13,413 nucleotides of DNA from Prevotellaceae bacterium. GTDB lineage: Bacteria > Bacteroidota > Bacteroidia > Bacteroidales > Bacteroidaceae. The stretch covers positions 1 through 13,413 of the forward strand of contig CAJPLH010000039.1 in NCBI GenBank assembly GCA_905371275.1. Reading direction: 5' to 3'. Each line of letters starts with the position of its first letter. The first letter of the stretch is position 1. Below the pieces are notes generated by a model that was not told the DNA's origin, searched no databases, and worked only from the letters and a program-made list of their open reading frames with translations. Positions 8,014 to 13,413 of this stretch are shown one piece after another. Made by a program: the position numbers and the translations under genes.

Positions 8014-8658
8014 TTAGTTTTTCGATTTGTGGGAAACCACCTTATAAATGAGATAAACCATCACCAACACCACCACAGCAGCAATGACATATCCAATGAT
8101 GTGGCTATATTGATTCGCCTTTTCCATCACCTGTTCGGGAGTGGTGACGTTCGGAAAGAGTTGAGGAATGAGGTAGAAGCCCAAAAAAGCCAATACCATG
8201 TTCCAAGCCCCTGCGCCAAGCGTGGTGTAGAGCAAGAACTTGCCGAGATTCATTTTGGCTAATCCCGCAGGAATGCTAATGAGTTGTCGCACACCTGGCA
8301 CAAGACGTCCCACCAAGGTAGAGGTGATGCCATGACGGCGGAAAAAATCTTCAGACTTCTCCAAAGCAGCCTGGTCAATGAGCAGCAATTTAGCCCATCT
8401 TGTGTCTGCCAATCGATAGATGACAGGTCGTCCCAAGAAATAAGCCAGATAATAATTGACGAGTGCGCCTGCGTCAGCCCCGAGTGTGGCAATGACTACC
8501 ACCCCAAAGATATTGAGTGTTCCGTTGTTTGCCATCCACGCAGCAGGAGGAATGATCGCTTCCGAGGGAAAAGGAATGAAAGAGCTTTCAATGGTCATTC
8601 CCAGGAAGATGACCCAATAGTTGAGGTGATTGAGCACCCAAGCGATGATTTCGCCCAT
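8014..8658 (-). CDS. DedA/VTT-family membrane protein
   Basis: A 214-residue inner-membrane protein of the DedA (SNARE-associated, VTT) family. Members are implicated in lipid-carrier flipping (undecaprenyl phosphate or phospholipids) and membrane homeostasis. Family hallmarks are visible: E24 with PFPSE (residues 29-33) in the first re-entrant region, FFRRHG at 105-110, and GRLVPGVRQ at 117-125 followed by PAGLAKMNLGKF and GAGAW. The last 25 residues form a further membrane helix with a lysine-rich cytoplasmic end (KVVSHKSKN). Length is typical. ATG at 8658 begins directly before the first hydrophobic region. It lies 32 bases after the C11 peptidase and 66 before aroA, inside the same leftward run. 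Substrate specificity within the family cannot be read from sequence. Confidence 0.92.
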   Translation of the reverse strand: MGEIIAWVLNHLNYWVIFLGMTIESSFIPFPSEAIIPPAAWMANNGTLNIFGVVVIATLGADAGALVNYYLAYFLGRPVIYRLADTRWAKLLLIDQAALEKSEDFFRRHGITSTLVGRLVPGVRQLISIPAGLAKMNLGKFLLYTTLGAGAWNMVLAFLGFYLIPQLFPNVTTPEQVMEKANQYSHIIGYVIAAVVVLVMVYLIYKVVSHKSKN

Positions 8659-8690
8659 AGATACTTATTTATATTGAGTGATGAAATTGT

Positions 8691-10169
8691 TTACCAACCT
8701 GCGGCTTTCCATCCCGCAGCAGAATACCATTTCGTTTTGCGGAATTGTTCATTAACGTTTCCGTGTGCTGATTTCTTGCCATTATTAGTGTAGATTTGTT
8801 GAGGAACAAACATCGAAATACCAGAATAATTGTCCATATCCACTCGAATCTCATCATAGGCATCTAGCCCTGTGAAGAAACGCGAAGTAGAAAACTTATA
8901 AACCGTCGCTGCATCAATTGTTTTTTTCACGCGTTTCCAATCCTTTTCAGGCAAGGTGCGACGCAGCGCATCATTCATATCGTAAAAGTGCGGACGATAA
9001 TGAAATCTACTCGTATAACGAGAATAGTCTTGTGCTTCTTGCACAGCAGGATAATTCCAGCTACCATCTGCTTTTCGAGCTGGATAATACTCTTTCACCA
9101 CACTCTTCATAGTGTCTGCAATGGCTTGCAAACGGTCGGTGCGCACAATGGAGAAGGTAAGCCCGAAGTTATCGTAGTAAGGCTGACTTCCCTTGTTGAT
9201 GTAATAGTTGGAGTAAGTGATTCCCAAATCTTTAATCTCGTCAGAGAAATATCCCCAGCGCAACATATCAGTGTAGAAACCACCGATGGCAGAAATCTCC
9301 ATGGGAGAAGCTGCAATGTAGTCGGCAGTATTGCGCAGTTCGTAGTAAGATTCGATACCTCCCATCAAGCAACAATCGAAATGGATAAATCTCAGGTGAA
9401 TGCCCGATGCTGTGATGGCTTCACTCAAATCTTCGATATTGATTTCGTCAGACCATCCTCCCAATACAGCTTTATCACTCCTCCAATTGCCATTAGGACC
9501 AACGTCCATACCATAACTTTTGGGGTGAAAAGCAACGTTTTTGCGTCCTGCAACCGAAGATTGCGCTGCTGGGGCTGTGGTTGTTTTTGTTTCCCACAAA
9601 CCATTGCGCGTGCTGCGCGAGGAGACTTGTTGCAGGGGTGCAGATTGTGCGCTGCTTGATAGGGCAAAGGTTCTTACTGCATTTGCCGCATTGTAACGCT
9701 CTTCTTGTGCTACTGACTTAGGACTAGGCACCCAGCCCGAAGCGTGACTCCAAAGCACAAGACCATAGGATTCAGAGGGTGAAAACTCTTGCATAAAGCG
9801 CAGCATTCTCGTGAGTTGTGCCGTGTCTGCGGAGTTGATGTCTGTTTCCCATTTGCGCAGCAACCGAGGAGTATGTAGTCCTTTACGTAGTTCATACAAA
9901 CGCGGAGCTTTGTTGTCGTCTAAAAACATCAGTACTCGCTCTTTGTCGTGCAGATATTTCATACCATCGGCCATTTCCGTACTGTCCTCGAGAGCAAAAC
10001 CTTTAGCCCCTAATGAATTTTGAGCAGCCATATACACGAGTACCGTTTTCTTGAAAGGAGTGCCCGGCAACACTGTCGTCTCGTAAGGTTCTGGTTCGTA
10101 GTCTATGCAACTCATTGGCAGCAATAGCGTTGCCATTATGAGAAGCAAAAGAGAAGCAAAATGTTTCAT
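8691..10169 (-). CDS. C11-family (clostripain-type) cysteine peptidase lipoprotein
   Basis: A 492-residue predicted lipoprotein with a clostripain-type peptidase domain (clan CD; characterised members cleave after Arg or Lys). The signal peptide ends LLLPMSC with lipidated Cys21. The domain opens with KKTVLVYMAAQNSL (41-54). The catalytic dyad is visible as H142 in VLWSHASGW and C267 in FDCCLMGG, the cysteine directly before LMG. Between them is a long polar, probably flexible stretch (about 151-215, rich in Ser, Gln, Thr and Ala) with several Arg/Lys residues, where clostripain-like enzymes may self-cleave. The C-terminal part (about 300-492) ends in WYSAAGWKAAGW. ATG at 10169 gives a good lipoprotein signal; upstream codons are in-frame read-through into the DUF4230 gene. 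Only 7 bases separate it from that gene. Its natural substrate is unknown. Confidence 0.9.
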   Translation of the reverse strand: MKHFASLLLLIMATLLLPMSCIDYEPEPYETTVLPGTPFKKTVLVYMAAQNSLGAKGFALEDSTEMADGMKYLHDKERVLMFLDDNKAPRLYELRKGLHTPRLLRKWETDINSADTAQLTRMLRFMQEFSPSESYGLVLWSHASGWVPSPKSVAQEERYNAANAVRTFALSSSAQSAPLQQVSSRSTRNGLWETKTTTAPAAQSSVAGRKNVAFHPKSYGMDVGPNGNWRSDKAVLGGWSDEINIEDLSEAITASGIHLRFIHFDCCLMGGIESYYELRNTADYIAASPMEISAIGGFYTDMLRWGYFSDEIKDLGITYSNYYINKGSQPYYDNFGLTFSIVRTDRLQAIADTMKSVVKEYYPARKADGSWNYPAVQEAQDYSRYTSRFHYRPHFYDMNDALRRTLPEKDWKRVKKTIDAATVYKFSTSRFFTGLDAYDEIRVDMDNYSGISMFVPQQIYTNNGKKSAHGNVNEQFRKTKWYSAAGWKAAGW

Positions 10170-10176
10170 TGTAGTT

Positions 10177-11052
10177 CTAGTTTTTGTGCTGGGCGTCCTT
10201 TGGAGAAGTAAATTCAACAATCACGTCTTCATACCCCATAGCAAAGAACAGTTTTTGGAATTGAGATTCTGCGTTTCTGCGTGCAATGCTCAAATTATCT
10301 GTACTCAGCGCACGTTGTTTCATTTTGTTTTTCGCCTCAGCTATCATCGCTTCTCGTTCTTCTGGACGAAACAAACCTTGTTCCATGAACACCGTGGTTC
10401 GACTCTCGTCTAAAAAGTTTTCATCGAGCAAAGACGGTTGAGGCAGATGAACGATGGCATTGCGTCCCTTCACCTCCACCCAGTCTTCGGGAAGTTTGCG
10501 AAGATCTACACCGATGCGCAGCGTGCCACGATAGATGCAAATCAGATCACGATCGCTCATCAGTCCAGTGTAGTGACGTTCCACCAGTTCTTCTAACTCC
10601 ACAGAGAGAAACTCCCACTGTCCGATGGAACGGAGGTGCACAATTTCTTCTGGTGATTGCACAATGGACTTATCCACGGCACTGTCTGTAGAAGTGAAAG
10701 AGCGATAAACCACCATCAGACCATAGGCAATTAACGCTAATGTGATGAGAATTAGTGTGATGCGCCAATGTTTTACCGTCTTTTTGATGCACCACCACAA
10801 TGCACTCCAACAGCCTAAGCGAGATTTTTCTTGAGGAGCAACGGGAGGATTTTCCAAACTGTCCGTGCTATTGGCTTTCACTTCTTGGGGGAGAACTGTC
10901 GAGGGGGTATCACCCACCTGCGAGGAATCATCGGCTTTTGTTGCTGACTGGTGTGAAGAAGACTCAGCGTTAGTCTTGTTATCGCTGGAAGCTGTACCTT
11001 CAGAATGAGGGTCTTGTCCCTCTTCGAGGTTTGTGTTCAAGTTCTCATTCAT
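10177..11052 (-). CDS. DUF4230 membrane protein
   Basis: A 291-residue DUF4230-family protein of unknown function. The first 75 residues are acidic, Ser/Thr/Gln-rich and probably disordered. A membrane segment covers about 97-117 (ITLILITLALIAYGLMVVY). The DUF4230 domain follows, from about 130 to 285, with family-like features ICIYRGTLRIGVDL, VEVKGRNAIVHLPQPSLLDE and a helical ending with ARRNAESQFQKLFFAMGY. The topology suggests a cytoplasmic N-terminal tail and a periplasmic domain. Its ATG overlaps the stop of the upstream DUF4230 lipoprotein gene as ATGA, indicating coupled translation of two paralogues. The C11 peptidase gene begins 7 bases after its stop. The three probably form one functional unit at the cell envelope, which is inference from spacing. 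Confidence 0.88.
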   Translation of the reverse strand: MNENLNTNLEEGQDPHSEGTASSDNKTNAESSSHQSATKADDSSQVGDTPSTVLPQEVKANSTDSLENPPVAPQEKSRLGCWSALWWCIKKTVKHWRITLILITLALIAYGLMVVYRSFTSTDSAVDKSIVQSPEEIVHLRSIGQWEFLSVELEELVERHYTGLMSDRDLICIYRGTLRIGVDLRKLPEDWVEVKGRNAIVHLPQPSLLDENFLDESRTTVFMEQGLFRPEEREAMIAEAKNKMKQRALSTDNLSIARRNAESQFQKLFFAMGYEDVIVEFTSPKDAQHKN

Positions 11053-11729
11053 GAGCGGTCACTGTTGAGTGGTTTAACAATTTGTTTCCAGTCTGATTTA
11101 TTGAATTCTTTGCGATAGCGCACCACAACATTATTCTCTGCATAACCCAAGCGTTGGGCAATGGGGATGAGTATTCGCGCTGCCGAAGCACGCGCCAATT
11201 CGATGATACCAAAACTATTAGCATGACTACGGATGCTGTCCACCCCTTGGTGCGCCAAACGCGTCACCTCGTCAGAAGTAAAGTTGGAGCGCGTGAGCGA
11301 TACAAACTGTCGTGCTTTCTGATGATCAATTTTCGATGCAGTGAGCATCACCTTCGGATCGGGGAGTGTAATCACCAGTAAATCACCCTCTCGCTGCACA
11401 TTGGCCACAGAGAAGTCAGAGAAATCAATATATCCTTTGAGCGTAACGTCAATAGGAATTGCTATTTTTCGATGACCCACTTTGTTGAATTTCACTAATC
11501 CACCATCTATTTGAGATTGATCTGTGAAAAGCACCACTTTGTGCACCTTGCAATCGGCAGCAAAAAGTTTACTTTGTTGTTGTACCTTTGACACCAAAGT
11601 TGCAATGGTGTCAATGGCAACTTCTTCTCGCGCTGTTTGTGCTGAGTCAGATGTTGAATTGAAGGGAGTCTTTGAGGAGTGACAAGCAGTCAACACCCCA
11701 AGTAGTCCCCAAAGTAGTAAATTCTTCAT
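11049..11729 (-). CDS. DUF4230 lipoprotein
   Basis: A 226-residue lipoprotein with a DUF4230 domain, paralogous to the next gene. The signal peptide MKNLLLWGLLGVLTAC ends in lipidated Cys16. The domain covers about residues 35-215: a helical start (EVAIDTIATLVSKVQQQSKLF), strands including GHRKIAIPIDVTLKGYIDF, LLVITLPDPKVMLTASKID, and helices ending ELARASAARILIPIAQRLGY with the terminal strand NNVVVRYRKEF. The family pattern of strand-rich core, short PDPK/PQPS-type motif and C-terminal helices is shared with the neighbour. I start at ATG 11729, which gives a standard signal; ATG at 11735 is two codons earlier and equally readable. It is the first gene of the leftward run and faces the divergent DUF4738 gene across about 100 bases. 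Function unknown. Confidence 0.88.
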   Translation of the reverse strand: MKNLLLWGLLGVLTACHSSKTPFNSTSDSAQTAREEVAIDTIATLVSKVQQQSKLFAADCKVHKVVLFTDQSQIDGGLVKFNKVGHRKIAIPIDVTLKGYIDFSDFSVANVQREGDLLVITLPDPKVMLTASKIDHQKARQFVSLTRSNFTSDEVTRLAHQGVDSIRSHANSFGIIELARASAARILIPIAQRLGYAENNVVVRYRKEFNKSDWKQIVKPLNSDRS

Positions 11730-11751
11730 AAACATATATACCTATGAAGAG

Positions 11752-11759
11752 CAAAAATA
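11752..11759 (-). promoter_or_regulatory. Possible -7 box (TATTTTTG) for the leftward gene run
   Basis: TATTTTTG on the minus strand fits the Bacteroidota housekeeping -7 consensus TAnnTTTG exactly. It lies 23 bases upstream of the 11729 ATG. I see no good TTTG -33 partner at the expected distance, so this is tentative. Confidence 0.35.
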
Positions 11760-11780
11760 ACGAATTATTTTCGTTCGACC

Positions 11781-11810
11781 TTGCTATATTGGATTTATTT
11801 ATTATCTTCG
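11781..11810 (+). promoter_or_regulatory. Possible promoter for the DUF4738 gene
   Basis: TTG at 11781-11783 and TATCTTCG at 11803-11810 are 19 bases apart, matching the Bacteroidota -33/-7 spacing with one mismatch in the TAnnTTTG box. It lies 22 bases upstream of the ATG at 11833. The assignment is tentative. Confidence 0.35.
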
Positions 11811-11832
11811 CTGCAAATTCAAACGTCAGTTG

Positions 11833-12405
11833 ATGATTATGCAACACAAATATTCTTTTATAGGTCTCTTCGCACTGTTGTTTCTGTTTGCTGCTTGTGG
11901 ACATAAAAACGACGCTAAGAATGCTTCGTCATCGGATACGGGACAAATTGCTTTGGCTCAAGAACAAGGTCCTGGACACGATGACAATCAGACCATTACT
12001 ACCGACAAAGAGTGGGGTGGCCATAAATATCACATCTTAGTGGAGCGCACACCTGGCGACTCTCTGGCGCAGGTGAAAGACCGTTTTGGTGATTCTTTTC
12101 TTGACAATCAAGTGACCATCACCATCACCCGCGATGGTGAAGAATTGACCAAACGCGTACTGACTAAAGCTGACTTTTCAAGTCAACCCGAAGTGGCAAA
12201 GTCCATAAATTTGGTGTTGGGAGGCATTGCCTTCAATGAAATCGATGACAAAGGATTTCGTTTCGGTGCGCAATTCAATCTTCCTGGTGATGATGAAGGA
12301 GGTTTGATTTATAAACTCACTTTGCCACTGAGTGGTCAAGGTGCTCCTGTCATCGAACGCGATACCAACCAAGACACCTCGGCTTCAGAAGAAGTTTCTG
12401 ACTAA
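11833..12405 (+). CDS. DUF4738-type lipoprotein
   Basis: A 190-residue lipoprotein, the only rightward protein gene in the window. The signal peptide (QHKYSFIGLFALLFLFAAC) ends in lipidated Cys22. A polar linker with several Asp and Ser residues (about 25-60) leads to a strand-rich domain: KYHILVERTPGDSLAQVKD, FLDNQVTITITRDGEEL, KRVLTKADF, INLVLGGIAFNEID, FRFGAQFNLPGDDEGG and a final IERDTNQDT. This pattern matches the DUF4738 family of Bacteroidota as I remember it; no function is known. I start at ATG 11833; ATG 11839 is also possible, and a TTG directly before (11830) is less likely. It is transcribed divergently from the DUF4230 pair and is followed 26 bases later by box A of the right composite repeat. 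Confidence 0.85.
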   Translation: MIMQHKYSFIGLFALLFLFAACGHKNDAKNASSSDTGQIALAQEQGPGHDDNQTITTDKEWGGHKYHILVERTPGDSLAQVKDRFGDSFLDNQVTITITRDGEELTKRVLTKADFSSQPEVAKSINLVLGGIAFNEIDDKGFRFGAQFNLPGDDEGGLIYKLTLPLSGQGAPVIERDTNQDTSASEEVSD

Positions 12406-12430
12406 GCCGGAGGACGTTTCCTTGCTGTGC

Positions 12431-12500
12431 CCCTATAAGTATATGGGGAGATACAGCCCCAAAGAGGGAAAAAATCGCAGAAAAGTGACAAAAATCTTTT
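12431..12500 (+). repeat. 70-bp box A, downstream of the DUF4738 gene
   Basis: CCCTATAAGTATATGGG followed by a CAAAGAGGG-containing stretch, an A-run and AGTGACAAA. It is 58/70 identical, ungapped, to the reverse complement of 751-820. It begins 26 bases after the DUF4738 stop, in the gene's own orientation, as on the left side. In this copy CCCC, GGGG and CCCC alternate, which would allow two competing short hairpins, but the left copy keeps this only partly. Confidence 0.8.
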
Positions 12501-12604
12501 GACATATATGGGTTTTGATGTCTGTGATTTGCAAAATATGGTGATGTTGTCGCAAAGTAGTGTTGCGTCAATGTTCGATGAGGAATGTGGGATGAGAAAA
12601 GAGA

Positions 12605-12624
12605 GGGAGAGCAACTGCTCTCCC
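12605..12624. terminator. Hairpin with weak terminator features
   Basis: GGGAGAGC and GCTCTCCC form a perfect 8-bp stem around AACT. On the minus strand it is followed by TCTCTTTTCTC, a broken U-run; on the plus strand there is none. It lies in the spacer of the right composite element, with no equally strong counterpart on the left. No leftward gene obviously needs it, so its role is uncertain. Confidence 0.35.
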
Positions 12625-12921
12625 GCGTGGGCGTAACGCGCGCCTTTCAACGGCGATTTTGTTTTTTTGCTGTCACAAGTGTCACACTTGGTGTGAAATA
12701 GGAGAGAAAGCTGGTCGAAAAAAAGGCAAAAACGAAGGAGTAGAAAGTCTGTTTTTCTCTTTAGTTTGCTAGAAATTTGGACACCGGGACTAGTATATTG
12801 TTAAAATTTGTGTGGGTTCTTGTTTAGTTATTTGTAAATCAATGTTTTATGTGTGAGTCTGTGACACTTGTGACAGCAAAAAGATAAAACTCTCTGTACT
12901 GCGCGCGTACGCGTACGCGCG
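12624..12921. repeat. Inverted-repeat module: CG palindromes plus 24-bp boxes around 171 bp (right)
   Basis: The 24-bp boxes at 12664-12687 and 12859-12882 are reverse complements except for the innermost base, with exactly 171 bp between, as on the left. The outer palindrome CGCGCGTACGCGTACGCGCG (12902-12921) is perfect over 20 bp; the one at 12624-12643 is degraded. Gaps between palindrome and box are 20 and 19 bases, equal to the left copy. The interior keeps TTTGGA and TTGTTAAAAT at nearly the same offsets but is otherwise strongly diverged. No gene lies inside. Confidence 0.85.
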
Positions 12922-13029
12922 AGGTGGATGGATTTGAGTATTTTCACAATTTCAAATCTTTCTCTCTCTGTTCGTAGAGTTGGGTAGGTGGATTTACCTT
13001 TATTGCTCGGTCTACGTCTACTTTCGTCT

Positions 13030-13115
13030 GTTTTTTGAAAACAAGCCGTTGTTTTGTGTAAAACGAGCCGTCGTTTTTTGAAAACAAGCTGTTGTTTTGT
13101 GCAAAACGAGCCGTC
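13030..13115 (+). repeat. 21/22-bp tandem repeat array (right)
   Basis: Four units start at 13030, 13051, 13073 and 13094, with lengths 21, 22, 21 and 22. They alternate between two types: GTTTTTTGAAAACAAGC-type and GTTTTGTGTAAAACGAGCC-type, giving a 43-bp higher-order period. Each unit carries an inverted GTTTT/AAAAC pair. It occupies the same outer position as the left array and the units can be aligned (TTT, then AAAAC, then GTC), yet each array has its own consensus. Confidence 0.85.
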
Positions 13116-13309
13116 ATTTACTTGTGAATTCAGGGTGGTTTTCCATAGTGCCAACTAAATGCTCATTGATTAGAAATGCTCTTTATCCATAAGTACGCAA
13201 GGACAACTTCTGCGTTATATTCGATATTCAGCTTTGCTCACGTTTCAGTACACTCCCTTTGATTACAACATCAGTGCCTTGTGTTTTGTTCCTTAATGAG
13301 CAAAGAAAA
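13116..13309. other. Gene-free stretch between the repeat array and the tRNA terminator
   Basis: About 190 bases with no plausible reading frame, RNA or repeat. AAATGCTC occurs twice within 20 bases (near 13160), which I consider chance. The first 40 bases may retain faint similarity to positions 1-43 read on the minus strand. Confidence 0.4.
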
Positions 13310-13342
13310 GAGGTATTGCAAAAATGAATTTTGCAACACCTC
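13310..13342 (-). terminator. Rho-independent terminator for tRNA-Gly
   Basis: On the minus strand, GAGGTGTTGCAAAA pairs with TTTTGCAATACCTC (13 of 14 pairs) around a short loop and is followed by TTTTCTTTG. It starts about 18 bases after the mature tRNA-Gly 3' end, so it most likely ends that transcript. Confidence 0.8.
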
Positions 13343-13360
13343 ATAGTTGTAAAAGCGTTG

Positions 13361-13413
13361 AGCGGAAAACGAGACTCGAACTCGCGACCCCAACCTTGGC
13401 AAGGTTGTGCTCT
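13361..13413 (-). tRNA. tRNA-Gly (anticodon GCC), 5' end outside the window
   Basis: The minus strand reads AGAGCACAACCTTGCCAAGG into the variable loop, then the T-arm with TTCGAGT and the acceptor TTTCCGC with discriminator T. The anticodon GCC (13400-13398) sits in a CTTGCCAAG anticodon loop flanked by a perfect ACAACC/GGTTG-type stem. It decodes GGC and GGT glycine codons. No CCA is encoded, so it must be added enzymatically. The D-arm start and 5' acceptor strand lie beyond the window edge. Confidence 0.93.

Larger units (their letters stand above)
12431..13115 (+). repeat. Right copy of a composite non-coding repeat element
   Basis: This is the counterpart of 44-820, in the opposite orientation. 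In order: a 70-bp box A (12431-12500), a spacer, a degraded CG palindrome (12624-12643), a 24-bp box (12664-12687), 171 bp, the inverted box (12859-12882), a perfect CG palindrome (12902-12921), a spacer and a tandem array (13030-13115). The 20 bases between palindrome and first box match the left copy at 17 positions. Homology is also plain just past the second palindrome (GAGTATTTTCAC region). The spacers 12501-12604 and 12922-13029 hold no recognisable gene or RNA. The reading frames here look accidental. Confidence 0.8.

Noticed and set aside
10170..10220. N-terminal extension of the C11 peptidase from a TTG
   Set aside because: It overlaps the DUF4230 gene and would bury the lipoprotein signal; ATG at 10169 gives a standard signal peptide.
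12350..13154. Reading frames of 73-108 residues on the minus strand in the right flank
   Set aside because: They read across the composite repeat and the array; one arises from the repeated units themselves (KTTACFQK-like repeats). Not coding.

Overview
The window looks like chromosomal DNA from a Bacteroidota species, most likely order Bacteroidales. The evidence is a PorW/SprE-type lipoprotein of the type IX secretion pathway, two DUF4230 proteins, a DUF4738 lipoprotein, short Bacteroidota-style lipoprotein signals, few Shine-Dalgarno sequences and a possible TAnnTTTG promoter box. I cannot fix the genus from sequence alone.

Layout. Positions 1-903 hold no credible gene but a composite repeat element. 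From 904 to 11735, ten genes all read leftward. In transcription order these are a DUF4230 lipoprotein, a DUF4230 membrane protein, a C11 (clostripain-type) peptidase lipoprotein, a DedA membrane protein, aroA, a small membrane protein with a CCGxHxxC motif, an ABC-3 metal permease, porW, a MazG-like pyrophosphohydrolase and a short-chain dehydrogenase. Two junctions are 4-base ATGA overlaps, and most other gaps are under 100 bp. A DUF4738 lipoprotein gene (11833-12405) reads rightward from a shared divergent intergenic region. Positions 12406-13309 are again gene-free and hold a second composite element. The right edge carries a leftward tRNA-Gly(GCC), cut by the window end, with a clear terminator.

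How the genes fit together. The cluster is mostly housekeeping and envelope functions: shikimate pathway, metal uptake, secretion, membrane homeostasis and nucleotide clean-up. No single pathway links them. The DUF4230 pair and the C11 peptidase are so tightly packed that they probably act together at the envelope.

Most unusual feature. The two gene-free flanks are diverged copies of one roughly 0.7-0.8 kb non-coding element, in opposite orientations, each lying just downstream of a gene and oriented with it. Reading outward from the gene, both have: a 70-bp box (58/70 identical by hand count); a CG palindrome; a conserved 24-bp box; exactly 171 bp; the same 24-bp box inverted; a second CG palindrome; and a tandem array of about 22-bp units. 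Order and spacing are kept although much of the interior has diverged, and each array has its own unit sequence. I found no open reading frame in it that looks like a real protein.
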